64,000 bases of DNA from JAYRZB01 sp041916675 (GCA_041916675.1 JAYRZB010000008.1:91289-155288); one strand, 5' to 3'; shown: positions 34,838 through 44,099, numbered from the stretch's first letter. Numbers and translations are program-made. Notes: generated by a model from the letters alone, not told the origin.

Positions 34838-36838
34838 TTACTGCTTGTACCACTGCTCAGCACGGTAGGGGGCAGTGTAGCCATAGTTGAAGTGCACGGT
34901 CGGCATGTTGGCCTGGACGTTGTGCAGCTTCTTGGAGACGATGATCGGCTTGGGCAGCTCGCCCACGGTGCCGATGATGGTCATGTTCTCAAGGTTCAGG
35001 TCGATCAGCCGGCGGCCGATTTCCATGTACCGTTCAGAGCCCGGCAGCACGGTCTTCCATTCCTTGGCGAGGTCGAACATTTCCTTGGCCCAGGCGGGCG
35101 GCTCATCGCCGTCAGCGCCGTTGGACTGGGCCCACTGCTTCCAGCGGATACCGAACAGCGGCGAGATGTCCGAATAATAGGGCGTATAGAGCCCGATATC
35201 GGCCACCAGGGTCGGCTCATACGGAATGTCCCATTCCATATTGATGTCCGAGATCGCTGCCTTGGCGTTTTCGCGGGTCGCTTCGGAGGTGTTTTCCTTG
35301 GCGTTCACATTCAGGCCGATGGCCTTCATGTAGTCCGAGAACAGCTTGACGAATTCAGGACGCGCCATCTGTGAGGAGTATTCCCACAGGATGGTGAACG
35401 GCGACCCATCGGGGAACGTCCGCATGCCATCGGCACCCTTGGCCATGCCCATTTCGTCGAGCAGGGCATTGGCCTTGTCCAGATCGAAATCGATCATGTA
35501 CTGGCTGTCTTCAGGCTTGGAGAACGACAGGTTCGGCGGCAGGGCCTGCGTGGGCTTGCCCAGACCGAAATACATCACCTGGTTGATTTCTTCGCGGTTG
35601 ATGGCGTGCGAAATCGCCTGGCGGAAGCGCAGGTCGCCATAGACGGCGGCGAGCTTGGGATCCTTGTGGGTGATGTTGAACGAAACGACCGAACCGCTGG
35701 CGCCCGGAGGCATCAGGATTTCGTAGCCGCCCTTTTCGGCGTTTTCCTTCATGGTGGGGAAGTTCCCCAGCTCGGTACCCTGAGCCTTATAGTCGATTTC
35801 CCCGTTCAGGATCGCCAGAAGCTGCAGGTCAGCATTCAGGAAACGCTCGCGGTGACGATCGATATAGGGCAGCTGCTGACCAGCGGTATCCACCTTGAAG
35901 TAGTAAGGATTGGCCTTGAACACGCGCTGCTGGGTATCGGGCGCCAGTTCAAGCACATGGCTTTCCAGCGTCGGGATTTCGAGGCCGGTGGCGGTCACGG
36001 TCTGAGCGTCCATCCACTTGTCATAGATGGCATCGAACCGCTTGCCCCAGCTTTCGAAACCGGCAGCCTTGGCGTCAGCGTCGGCGTTCGGATTGTAAAC
36101 GCCATGGATCTTCTCGAAATAAGCCTTGGGCGCAAACGGGGTGAAGTAGTTCCCGCTGGTGGCCATGTAGGTCAAAAGACCCGGGAAGGGCTCGTCGAAC
36201 GAGATTTCAACGTGGGTTTCGTCGATTGCCTTGGCATGGGCATTCACGCCCCATTCCGTGGTGGTGTCGGGGAAGATATCCTTGTTGTTGATGATATCTT
36301 CAAAGAAGAACACCACGTCGGCCGAGGTGAACGGCGAACCATCTGACCACTTGTGGCCCTTGCGCAGTTCAAAGGTGATGGCGGTGTAGTCGTCGTTCCA
36401 AGTCCAGGAACGGGCCACGTTCGGAACGATAGTCTGCAGGTCATCCGAGATCGAGACCAGCGCAACCTGGCGCCAGCTCAGGATATCGGCAGTACCCGAT
36501 TCCGTCGAACGGGCAGCGCCTTCGAGGGTGCCACCATAAACGCCGCACGAGGCGTAGGGCACTTCAACCAGCGGCTGCTCAGGCAGGCGCTCGGCAACCG
36601 GGGGCAGCTTGCCCGAAGCCACGTCGTCTGCGAACAGCGGATTTTCAGTGAAGGTGAGCGAGGCGCCGGCGGCGGTCACTTCTTCGATTTCGAGCTGCTG
36701 CGGAAACGCGCCGGTCCATCCTTGCGGATCCCCTACGGTCGGGCACGCGGCCGCATAGGCCGACGACGCGCCGGCCGTGAGCATAAGAAGAGCGGCTGCG
36801 GCGCCACGCCATCCCCTCAGTTTCAGTGAAGTCTGCAT
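34838..36838 (-). CDS. Family-5 (peptide/oligosaccharide type) periplasmic binding protein
   Basis: The 666-residue solute-binding protein has a signal peptide (MQTSLKLRGWRGAAAALLML, cleavage after SSAYA near residue 29). The SBP_bac_5 core runs from about 125 to the end (YTAITFELRKGHKWSDG, then DVVFFFEDI). It is about 100 residues longer than typical OppA/DppA because of an N-terminal insert. Such large members import oligosaccharides or opine-like conjugates as well as peptides. It is the first gene of the operon SBP-OppB-OppC-OppD-OppF-PMH2, and a probable DeoR operator lies 66-87 bp upstream. Confidence 0.92.
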   Translation of the reverse strand: MQTSLKLRGWRGAAAALLMLTAGASSAYAAACPTVGDPQGWTGAFPQQLEIEEVTAAGASLTFTENPLFADDVASGKLPPVAERLPEQPLVEVPYASCGVYGGTLEGAARSTESGTADILSWRQVALVSISDDLQTIVPNVARSWTWNDDYTAITFELRKGHKWSDGSPFTSADVVFFFEDIINNKDIFPDTTTEWGVNAHAKAIDETHVEISFDEPFPGLLTYMATSGNYFTPFAPKAYFEKIHGVYNPNADADAKAAGFESWGKRFDAIYDKWMDAQTVTATGLEIPTLESHVLELAPDTQQRVFKANPYYFKVDTAGQQLPYIDRHRERFLNADLQLLAILNGEIDYKAQGTELGNFPTMKENAEKGGYEILMPPGASGSVVSFNITHKDPKLAAVYGDLRFRQAISHAINREEINQVMYFGLGKPTQALPPNLSFSKPEDSQYMIDFDLDKANALLDEMGMAKGADGMRTFPDGSPFTILWEYSSQMARPEFVKLFSDYMKAIGLNVNAKENTSEATRENAKAAISDINMEWDIPYEPTLVADIGLYTPYYSDISPLFGIRWKQWAQSNGADGDEPPAWAKEMFDLAKEWKTVLPGSERYMEIGRRLIDLNLENMTIIGTVGELPKPIIVSKKLHNVQANMPTVHFNYGYTAPYRAEQWYKQ

Positions 36839-36903
36839 TGCTGATACTCCCGTTCGCGACGCCTTGCGCCGCTATCATATATGCAACATACGGGGGTATA
36901 GAA

Positions 36904-36925
36904 TGACTAATCAGTCATAGTGTCA
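36904..36925. promoter_or_regulatory. DeoR-type operator before the importer operon
   Basis: ATGACT-aatc-AGTCAT (36903-36918) is an inverted repeat, extended by AGTGTCA. The reverse complement reads TGACACTA followed by TGACT-gatt-AGTCA, nearly the same as the site at 37810-37834 before the GlpA-like gene. The two sites flank the DeoR gene at 37001, the likely binder. Confidence 0.7.
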
Positions 36926-37000
36926 ACACAATCATGACCGTTTGGGCTGATTTTTTGTGGCAGACGCCACATAACTGTCATGAGTACGCAGCGATTCCCT

Positions 37001-37774
37001 TCAAATCGTTGCGTCGGCTACCACAATGTCGACGCCAGCGGCGCGCATCACGCTGGCAATGGCCTCGTCCGGGGCCCGATCGGTCACAAGGCGATGGATT
37101 TTTTCCGGCCCGCAGACCTGGAAAAGCGCATGTCGGCCCAGTTTGCTTGAGTCGGCCAGCACCGTGACGTGCCGGGCGCTGGCGATCATGGCGCGGGCGA
37201 CATAGGCTTCGTCGGCATTGAAGTCCATGCAGATGCCGGAAGGATCGATCGCCCCGATGGTGATGACGGCATGATCGGCATAAACGCGCTGGATCTGTTC
37301 GACCACCTGCGGTCCGAGGATCTCATGATTATCGCCGAAATACAGCCCGCCCATCAGATAGACCTGGCTGCGTTTGGGGGCATTCCACAATTCGTTGGCC
37401 ACCAGGGTTGAGTTGGTGATCACGGTGAAACGCCCGGCTTTCCCGAGTTCTTCGGCAAAATAGGTGGTGGTTGACCCCGCATCGATCAGGATGCTGTCCC
37501 CCTCGCGCAGCAGCGCCGCCGCTGCCCGCCCGATGGCGACCTTTTCAAGCCGCGCCGTGGCTCGCCGGTCGCCCAGCGGGCTTTCGAGAGCGGTCTGGGC
37601 ATGAACGGCCCCGCCATGCACCTTGCGCACCACACCCTGCTCGGAAAGCACCGCCAGGTCTCTACGGACAGTCTCCCGAGACGTGCCCAGCAGCGCAGCC
37701 AGTTCATCAACACTGACCCGGCTGGCCTGCCTCACGAGGGCTGCAATACGCTCGCGCCGATCTTCAGGTTTCAT
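37001..37774 (-). CDS. DeoR/GlpR-family repressor (second copy)
   Basis: The 257-residue protein has the DeoR winged helix (RRERIAALVRQASRVSVDEL, then SRETVRRDLAVLSEQGVVRKVHGGA) and a DeoRC sensor (about 78-235; IDAGSTTTYFAEELG, then LADSSKLG). GlpR and AccR, which control glycerol phosphate and agrocinopine genes, are relatives. It is divergent from the GlpA-like operon and codirectional with the importer operon, with related operators on both sides, so it probably represses both until a phosphorylated polyol or sugar binds. Confidence 0.93.
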   Translation of the reverse strand: MKPEDRRERIAALVRQASRVSVDELAALLGTSRETVRRDLAVLSEQGVVRKVHGGAVHAQTALESPLGDRRATARLEKVAIGRAAAALLREGDSILIDAGSTTTYFAEELGKAGRFTVITNSTLVANELWNAPKRSQVYLMGGLYFGDNHEILGPQVVEQIQRVYADHAVITIGAIDPSGICMDFNADEAYVARAMIASARHVTVLADSSKLGRHALFQVCGPEKIHRLVTDRAPDEAIASVMRAAGVDIVVADATI

Positions 37775-37809
37775 TTTCGATTTCCGCCGTTGCCTGTTTG
37801 GTCACTCTA

Positions 37810-37834
37810 TGACACTAGTATGACTATTCGGTCA
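37810..37834. promoter_or_regulatory. DeoR-type operator before the GlpA-like operon
   Basis: TGACACTA, three bases, then TGACT-attc-GGTCA matches the inverted copy at 36904-36925. It lies 23 bp before the GlpA-like start and 36 bp before the DeoR start, so binding would block both divergent promoters. Confidence 0.7.
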
Positions 37835-37856
37835 AACCTACCCAGTTGATTCCGCA

Positions 37857-39308
37857 ATGTTGAGTGCTGATCGTTCCGCTTCCACCGGCAATTCCAACAC
37901 GCCCGACCGCGCCTCCTATGATGTCGCCATCATCGGGTCTGGCGTTGTGGGTTGTGCCATTGCCCGATCCTTTGCCATTCGCGGCTGGTCAACGCTGATC
38001 CTCGACAAGGGCGGCGACATCATCGAGGGGGCGAGCAAGGGCAATAGCGCGCTTCTGCATACCGGCTTTGATGAACCCACCGACAGCCTTGAGCTTGAGA
38101 TGATCAAGCTCGGCTTTTCCACCTATCTGCGTATTCACGAGCGCATGAACCTGCCGTTCATCCGCACCGGCGCGCTGGTGGTGGCCTGGGATCAGGAGCA
38201 GCTCGAAAAGCTTCCGGCCATCGCCGCCCTGGCGGCTGAAAATGGCATTCCGAACTGCTATGTGATCGATCGGGCCGAACTGCGCCGCCGCGAGCCGCAC
38301 CTGGCCGATGGGGCGCTTGGCGCTGTCGCTGTCGATGATGAAGGCATCATCGATCCCTGGAGTGCGCCGCTTGGATACATGCGCCAGGCCCTTATGCACG
38401 GCGCCCGCTATGTCACCCGCGCCGAGGTCAGCGGCTTCGAGCGCGTCAAGGACCAGTGGCGCATCAAGTCGAGCGCCGGCACCTTTGCCGCCTCGCTGGT
38501 GGTCAATGCCGCCGGGTTGTTTGGCGACCATGTGGAAAAGATGGCCGGGCGCGATCCGGGCTTTACCATCCGTCCGCGCAAGGGCCAGTTCGTTGTCTAT
38601 GACAAACCCGCCCATGACCTCGTCAACGCCATCATCCTGCGGGTGCCCACCCACCGCACCAAGGGCGTGCTGCTCTCGCGCACCGTCTATGGCAATCTCC
38701 TGCTCGGCCCCACGGCCGATGATCAGGACGACCGCGTCCACGCCAATGTCGATCAGGCCAGCCTGAAGCGCATCATCGGTGAAGGCGAGGCCATGCTGCC
38801 CGGGCTTGTCGGCCAGACCGTCACCGCCACTTTTGCCGGTCTCAGGCCCGCCACCGAGCATCGCGATTTCCAGCTCAAAGCCGATGCCGGTATGCACTGG
38901 ATCACGGTTGGCGGCATCCGCTCGACAGGCCTGTCCGCCTCGCTCGGCCTTGGCGAATGGGCGGCAACCGAAGGCTCGAAAATCCTCGGCGATGCGCGTG
39001 CCGCGCCGGCTGACGATGATCTCGACTGGCCGGTCATGAACAACCTGGCCGCTTCGCGTCCCCGTCCGTACCAATCCGAAGGCCGTTCGCCGATCGTCTG
39101 CCACTGCGAGTGGGTCACCGAGAACGAAATCGTCGAGGCGCTTGAGGGTGACCTGCCGGCCCGTACGCTTGGTGGCCTCAAGCGCCGCACCCGCGTCATG
39201 ATGGGCCGCTGCCAGGGCTTTGGCTGTTCAGGCGCCGTCAAGCGCCTCGCCCCGCACCTTGTCGGCCTTGATGCCGCGCCCTCCTCTTTGCCGGAAGCTG
39301 CTGAATGA
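37857..39308 (+). CDS. GlpA-like FAD-dependent polyol-phosphate dehydrogenase with BFD [2Fe-2S] domain
   Basis: The 483-residue flavoprotein has an N-terminal FAD-binding motif (VAIIGSGVVGCAIARSFA), a DAO/GlpA-type core (NSALLHTGFDEPTDSLE) and a C-terminal BFD-like [2Fe-2S] domain with C-H-C and C-QGFG-C cysteines (about 430-465). It should oxidise glycerol-3-phosphate or a related polyol phosphate to the ketose phosphate. E. coli GlpA works with GlpB and GlpC; here a GlpB-like gene follows by ATGA overlap, but no GlpC membrane subunit is present, so the electron acceptor is open. Neighbouring GlpK-like kinase supports the polyol-phosphate role. Confidence 0.87.
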   Translation: MLSADRSASTGNSNTPDRASYDVAIIGSGVVGCAIARSFAIRGWSTLILDKGGDIIEGASKGNSALLHTGFDEPTDSLELEMIKLGFSTYLRIHERMNLPFIRTGALVVAWDQEQLEKLPAIAALAAENGIPNCYVIDRAELRRREPHLADGALGAVAVDDEGIIDPWSAPLGYMRQALMHGARYVTRAEVSGFERVKDQWRIKSSAGTFAASLVVNAAGLFGDHVEKMAGRDPGFTIRPRKGQFVVYDKPAHDLVNAIILRVPTHRTKGVLLSRTVYGNLLLGPTADDQDDRVHANVDQASLKRIIGEGEAMLPGLVGQTVTATFAGLRPATEHRDFQLKADAGMHWITVGGIRSTGLSASLGLGEWAATEGSKILGDARAAPADDDLDWPVMNNLAASRPRPYQSEGRSPIVCHCEWVTENEIVEALEGDLPARTLGGLKRRTRVMMGRCQGFGCSGAVKRLAPHLVGLDAAPSSLPEAAE

Positions 39309-40555
39309 ACCTCGAACCCGACGTTCTCATCGTCGGCGGTGGTCCCGCCGGCCTCTCCGCCGCGCGCGTGCTGGCGCAACGCGGCATTTCCGATGTGCTC
39401 GTCGTCGACCGCGAGACCGAGGCTGGGGGCATTCCACGCTATTGCGCCCACCCCACGTTCGGGCTGACCGATTATTTCCGCCCCATGACTGGCCCCTCCT
39501 ACGCGGCAAAGTTGCGCGCCGCCGTCGATCCGGCCCTGATTGCCTCGAACACGACGGTCACCGCCATCTCGTCCGATCTTGAGGTGCGCGCTTCGACACT
39601 CTCGGGTGAGCGCACGCTGCGCCCCAAGCGCATCCTTTTGGCCATGGGCATCCGTGAAACCCCGCGCAGCGCCCGCCTGGTTTCCGGCGACCGCCCGGCC
39701 AATATCCTCACCACCGGCGCCCTGCAGCGCATGATGGCCGAAGGGCACACCCTGCCTTTCAAGCGCCCCATCATCATCGGCACCGAGCTTGTATCTTTTT
39801 CGTCGATCATGACGCTGCGCGATGCAAAGGTGCGCGCCGTCGCCATGATCGAGCCGGGCGAACGCATTGTGGCCCGCCGCCCCTCCGACATCCTCACCAG
39901 TCTTTTCCTTGGCACTCCGGTCTGGCTCAAGACCCAGCTGATCTCGATCAACGCCACCCCCGAAAACGCTTCGGTTCTAGCCTCGGTGACCATCGAGACC
40001 GAGGGCCAGGGCCGCCGGGATGTGCCTTGTGACGCCGTCATCTTCACCGGCAGTTTCGTGCCTGAGGCCTCTCTTATGGGCTCCATGCCCGCCCAGTTGC
40101 GCGATCCGGGCACCCGTGGCCCGGCCGTCGACCAGCACTGGCGGCTGCCCGATCCACGGCTCTATGCGGCGGGCAATGTGCTGCGCGCCGTCGAAACCGC
40201 CGCCTGGGCCGCCCGAGAAGGGGCCGCGGCCGGCAATGCCATCGCCGATGACCTGATCGGCCTGCAGCAGGCGGCCGACCGCTCGATCCGCATCCACTGC
40301 ACCGGCCCGGTAACCTCGCTTGTCCCCGCCATCCTCGCCGTCCCCGGTGGCGCGCCCGGCCCGCTGCAGATGGCAGTGCGCATGGGGCGGCGGGCCCGTG
40401 GCTCATTCACCCTTGCGGTCGATGGCAAGGTGATCTGGAAGTCCCGCCCGCTCGATGCCCTGCCCCACCGGCGCATCCGGTTGACGCGCGACCTGCCCGA
40501 CCTGACCCATGCCACGTCGGTTGAAGTCGGGTTTGAGGAAGCGCCAGCATCATGA
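39305..40555 (+). CDS. GlpB/NAD(P)-FAD-type oxidoreductase partner subunit
   Basis: The 416-residue flavoprotein begins with VLIVGGGPAGLSAARVLAQ (FAD-binding), has the second dinucleotide-binding region near residues 145-175, and a C-terminal ADP-binding/FAD closing segment near LYAAGNVLRAVETAAWAAREG. Similar proteins act with GlpA-like subunits in alternative glycerol-3-phosphate oxidation or as opine/amino-acid oxidase subunits (HcnB/OoxA-like). It overlaps the GlpA-like stop (ATGA) and the kinase start, so the three proteins are translationally coupled. Confidence 0.82.
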   Translation: MNLEPDVLIVGGGPAGLSAARVLAQRGISDVLVVDRETEAGGIPRYCAHPTFGLTDYFRPMTGPSYAAKLRAAVDPALIASNTTVTAISSDLEVRASTLSGERTLRPKRILLAMGIRETPRSARLVSGDRPANILTTGALQRMMAEGHTLPFKRPIIIGTELVSFSSIMTLRDAKVRAVAMIEPGERIVARRPSDILTSLFLGTPVWLKTQLISINATPENASVLASVTIETEGQGRRDVPCDAVIFTGSFVPEASLMGSMPAQLRDPGTRGPAVDQHWRLPDPRLYAAGNVLRAVETAAWAAREGAAAGNAIADDLIGLQQAADRSIRIHCTGPVTSLVPAILAVPGGAPGPLQMAVRMGRRARGSFTLAVDGKVIWKSRPLDALPHRRIRLTRDLPDLTHATSVEVGFEEAPAS

Positions 40556-42003
40556 TCGTCGCCGGCATCGACCAGGGCACCACCTCGACAAAAGGCATTG
40601 TTCTGGCCGACGACGGGCAGATGCAGGAGATTGGCGGCATCCGCCATAACCAGCACCTGCCCCGCCCCGGCTGGGTCGAACACGATCCGCGCGAACTGCT
40701 CTCCAATGTCCGCGCCTTGGTCGAGATCGCCCTGCTCAAGGGCGCCAACGGCATCGCACTGGCCAATCAGGGCGAAACCGTCGTCGCCTGGAACCGCGAT
40801 ACCGGCGAGCCGCTTTACAATGCCCTGGTCTGGCAGGATCAGCGCACGGTAGCCGAAATCGACGCCCTCAAGGCCGCGGGGCGTGAAACCGAGGTCACGG
40901 CCCGTTGCGGCCTGCCGCTCGATGCCTATTTCTCCGCCTCCAAGATGGCCTGGATACTCAACAACGTTGATGGCGCCCGCGCGCTGGCCCGGGCCGGAAA
41001 ACTCGGCCTTGGCACGTCGGATGCCTATTTCATCGAGCGCCTCACCGGGCGCTATGCCACCGATGCCACCACCGCCGGGCGCACCTCGCTGCTCAACCTC
41101 GATACCCTGCAATGGGACCCGGTGCTGTGTGATCTGTTCGGCGTTCCGATCGAAACCCTGCCTGAAATCGCCTCATCGTCGGAAGTCATCGGCGACATCG
41201 CGACGCCCTCGGGCACTGTGCCGCTTCTGGCCTCGATGGTCGATCAGGTGGCAGCGCTTTATGGTCATGGCTGCCGCACAAAGGGCGATTGCAAGGTCAC
41301 CTTCGGCACCGGCGCGTTTGCCCTCGCCATCACTGGGGCCGGCCGCTCGAAAGACCCGGTACAGGGCGTCATTCCTGCCATCTGCTGGCCAAGCCGTCAG
41401 GGCATGATCTTTGCCGCCGATGGCGGGGTCTATACTGCCGCCGCCGCCGTTGACTGGCTGCGCCGCCTCGGCATCATCGAGGACATTTCCGAGATCAGCC
41501 AGCTCGAAGGCCCCAGTGCTGCCGAGCGCGACCTGTTCTTCGTCCCGGCACTGGCCGGTCTTGCCTGCCCGCATTGGGACCGCAGCGCGGTCGGTCTGTG
41601 GATCGGCATGGATATGGCCACCGAGCGCACTGACCTGATCAAGGCCGTCCTCGAAGGCGTCGCCTTCCGCACCGCCGAAGTCCTTGACGCGCTCGGCGTC
41701 ACCAGCACGGGCGGCGGCGCGCTGTCCGTCGATGGCGGTCTGGCCCGCTCGTCCTATTTCACCGCCTTTTTCTCCGGCATCACCCAGCGCAGCCTGGTCT
41801 CGCGCGGCGAGGCAGAGCTGACCGCCATCGGCGCCGCCCAGCTTGGGCGTGCCGTCGCCACCGGCACCGATCCTGCCGCCAGCCCGGCCTCGGGCAGCGG
41901 TGACGATAAAGTGGTGACACCGGCCATGGATGCGGCCAGCGTTTCGACCTGGCGCGCCCGCTTTACCGAAGCCCGGCAGCGCGCTGGCAATTGGCGGCGC
42001 TAG
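40552..42003 (+). CDS. FGGY-family kinase, glycerol-kinase-like
   Basis: The 483-residue ATP-dependent kinase has the GlpK-type phosphate-1 motif GIDQGTTSTKGIV, RPGWVEHDPREL, the ribokinase-like ALVWQDQRT and a C-terminal adenosine motif GGLARSSYFTAFF. Glycerol kinases are about 500 residues, so size fits, but polyols such as erythritol or threitol are used by close relatives. It overlaps the GlpB-like stop (ATGA). It would supply polyol phosphate to the GlpA/B-like pair. Confidence 0.9.
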   Translation: MIVAGIDQGTTSTKGIVLADDGQMQEIGGIRHNQHLPRPGWVEHDPRELLSNVRALVEIALLKGANGIALANQGETVVAWNRDTGEPLYNALVWQDQRTVAEIDALKAAGRETEVTARCGLPLDAYFSASKMAWILNNVDGARALARAGKLGLGTSDAYFIERLTGRYATDATTAGRTSLLNLDTLQWDPVLCDLFGVPIETLPEIASSSEVIGDIATPSGTVPLLASMVDQVAALYGHGCRTKGDCKVTFGTGAFALAITGAGRSKDPVQGVIPAICWPSRQGMIFAADGGVYTAAAAVDWLRRLGIIEDISEISQLEGPSAAERDLFFVPALAGLACPHWDRSAVGLWIGMDMATERTDLIKAVLEGVAFRTAEVLDALGVTSTGGGALSVDGGLARSSYFTAFFSGITQRSLVSRGEAELTAIGAAQLGRAVATGTDPAASPASGSGDDKVVTPAMDAASVSTWRARFTEARQRAGNWRR

Positions 42004-42082
42004 GCCCCGCCCTTACCCTTTTGCCCCGGCCCGACCCGGCGCACGAACCATCGCCAATCCATTTCAAGACGGGAGACGTCCG

Positions 42083-43138
42083 TTGAACCCTGCCCTTTCG
42101 CATCTGTCTGCCCTGCTCGCCCACAATGCGCCGGGCGAAACGCCCCGCCCCCCCGTCACCCCGGCAACCGCCGCCCGGCTGATCGAACGCACCGCCAATG
42201 TGCCCTTTTTTGCCCATTCCTATCCATTCCTGCGCAACATGGATCATGGCGGCTATTCGATCACCGACTATGCCGAATTCGCCTATATCAACGAGCTGGC
42301 CGGCATCTGCCTGCACATCAACGATGGCGCTGCCACCGCCCTGTCCAAAATCGATGCCAAGGGGCTCGATGCCTATCGCAGTCTGCTAGAGCGGCTGGGG
42401 CTGGCGCTGCATCTTGAGATCAGCTCGACGCGCAAATGGGAAGTCGACAAGGTCTGCGAACTGGCCGGCATCCTCGGGGTCGAGAACATCCGCATCTATG
42501 CCCGCCACGAGGGGCCGCTCAACGAGGTGATCGAAAAAGTCTATGCCGATATGGGCTACATTGCCGAAAAGGCCAATGCGCTCAACCTGCGCTTCGACTA
42601 CGAGCAGCATGAGGACCTGCGGGCCGACGAGATCGCCGCCATCCTCACCCGGCTCAACGATCCGCGCCTGGCCACGCTCTTCGACTACACCAATTCCTGG
42701 AACGCCTATGAAGAACCGCTGGCAGCCCTGCGCATTCTGGCGCCATGGGTGCGCCAGGTTCATATCAAGGGCGGCCTCAAGACTATCGAACCCAATGGCT
42801 GGGGCCAGCGCGGCGTGCCGCAGGGCAGCCCCGAGGACGAACTGCCGGCGGCCTTGCTGCTTTACGAACTGCTCATGCTCGGCGAAACGGCCCCGCAGGT
42901 GATCTGCTTCTCGCTCGAAAACGAGGTCGACTACTACGCCCCCGCCTTCCGTGGCCCCAATGAGGGTCCCAACCCGGTCATCCAGTATCGCGAACCTTCC
43001 GATACACCGGTGCCCGAGGGCGCCGATCTGGCCCGGATCCTGCTCAACGAGCGGCTCTGGGCCCAGCAGCAAGTGGGCTACAACCGTGGCATTGTCACCG
43101 CCCTGCGCACCCTTGCCGGCCTGATCGCGACGCCCTGA
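42083..43138 (+). CDS. Xylose-isomerase-like TIM-barrel protein
   Basis: The 351-residue product resembles sugar phosphate isomerases/epimerases of the AP-endonuclease-2 superfamily. Visible blocks are FFAHSYPFLRNMDHGGYS, LHLEISSTRKWEVDKV, IRIYARHEG, RFDYEQHEDLRADEI, TLFDYTNSWNAYEEP and VRQVHIKGG; the Glu, Asp and His residues at strand ends could form a metal site. It starts at TTG 42083 with GGGAG upstream. It follows the kinase by 79 bp. A role in isomerising a ketose or ketose phosphate is inferred. Confidence 0.75.
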   Translation: MNPALSHLSALLAHNAPGETPRPPVTPATAARLIERTANVPFFAHSYPFLRNMDHGGYSITDYAEFAYINELAGICLHINDGAATALSKIDAKGLDAYRSLLERLGLALHLEISSTRKWEVDKVCELAGILGVENIRIYARHEGPLNEVIEKVYADMGYIAEKANALNLRFDYEQHEDLRADEIAAILTRLNDPRLATLFDYTNSWNAYEEPLAALRILAPWVRQVHIKGGLKTIEPNGWGQRGVPQGSPEDELPAALLLYELLMLGETAPQVICFSLENEVDYYAPAFRGPNEGPNPVIQYREPSDTPVPEGADLARILLNERLWAQQQVGYNRGIVTALRTLAGLIATP

Positions 43139-43197
43139 CGGGCAGGGGCCCATGGAATTCCGCCCCATGGGGAAACCGCCAATAAAGTGTTGTATTC

Positions 43198-43214
43198 ACC
43201 ACATACAATGTGGT
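43198..43214. promoter_or_regulatory. Inverted repeat ACCACAT-ACA-ATGTGGT before the aldolase operon
   Basis: Two perfect 7-bp arms with a 3-bp centre lie about 190 bp before the aldolase start. A second overlapping repeat, TTGTAT-N7-ATACAA, gives TTGTAT as a possible -35. It marks a second promoter in the cluster, different in sequence from the TGACT-type sites at 36904 and 37810, so a different regulator is likely. Confidence 0.5.
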
Positions 43215-43405
43215 AGACACCAAATTAACGAAAAGTGTGGGCTGGCACAATGCTTTGCCCCGCTCGCTCAGCCAATCCGGACGATGCATTTTGTGTTGCA
43301 CGGGTTGGTAAATCCGAATGTATGACAGTCTTCGTCTGGTCTGGCGCGCCACTCCATCCGGATACTGCGAACTGAATTCAGACATTGACCCGAAAGGATA
43401 GGCGA

Positions 43406-44071
43406 ATGAAGCACGAGGACTTGCGGCGCGAGATGATCGCCACCTGCATCTTCATGAACGACAAGGGGATCAACCAGGGCACGTCTGGCAATCTCAGCGT
43501 GCGTGTCGATGGCGGCTTCCTGATGACCCCATCGGGCGTGCCTTATGCCGAGATGGTTCCCGAGGACATCGTCATGATGCACCTCGACGGCACCCACCAC
43601 GGCGTGCGCAAGCCCTCGACCGAATGGCGTTTCCACCGCGACATCATGGCCAAGAAGCCAGAGGTTGGCGCGACGATCCACCTGCACTCGCGCTTCTGCA
43701 CCTCACTTTCAATGCTGCGCCGTGAAATCCCGGCCGTGCATTACATGGTAGCCGCCGCCGGCGGTTCCACCATTCCCTGCGTCCCCTATATCACCTGGGG
43801 CACTCAGGAACTGGCCGATACCATCGTCAAAACCCTCGAAAATCGCCTGGCCTGCCTGCTCGGCAACCACGGCATGGTCGCCGTCGGCCCCGACCTGCGC
43901 AAGGCCGCATGGCTCGCTGTCGAGGTCGAAACCCTGGCAGCCCAGTACTGGCATGCGCTGCAGGTTGGCGTGCCCTACATCCTGCCCGACGAAGAGATCA
44001 ACGTGGTGATCGAGCGCTTCAAGGGTTATGGGCAGGTGCCCGAAGACAAGACCCTGCCCACCTGCTGCTAA
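43406..44071 (+). CDS. Class II aldolase (FucA/AraD/adducin family)
   Basis: The 221-residue zinc aldolase shows INQGTSGNLSVRV (phosphate-binding), the Glu in PSTEWRFH, the zinc histidines in IHLHSRF, and GNHGMVAVG for the third histidine. FucA-type enzymes split a ketose-1-phosphate to dihydroxyacetone phosphate and an aldehyde; related members act on ribulose-5-phosphate or decarboxylate. The start MKHEDLRREM has AAGGA upstream. It heads the operon aldolase-G1PDH-barrel-XylB-NaPi. Substrate is unassigned. Confidence 0.9.
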   Translation: MKHEDLRREMIATCIFMNDKGINQGTSGNLSVRVDGGFLMTPSGVPYAEMVPEDIVMMHLDGTHHGVRKPSTEWRFHRDIMAKKPEVGATIHLHSRFCTSLSMLRREIPAVHYMVAAAGGSTIPCVPYITWGTQELADTIVKTLENRLACLLGNHGMVAVGPDLRKAAWLAVEVETLAAQYWHALQVGVPYILPDEEINVVIERFKGYGQVPEDKTLPTCC

Positions 44072-44099
44072 GCCTTTAAAAGCCCTGGAAAGACAGACC

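Noticed and set aside
43151..43171. CCCATGG...CCATGGG repeat after the TIM-barrel gene as terminator
   Set aside because: Weak stem in context and no T-run; it could equally be chance restriction-site-like symmetry.
43319..43342. TATGACAGTC-like sequence before the aldolase as a third DeoR operator
   Set aside because: Only the left half resembles the 36904/37810 sites and the inverted repeat is lost.
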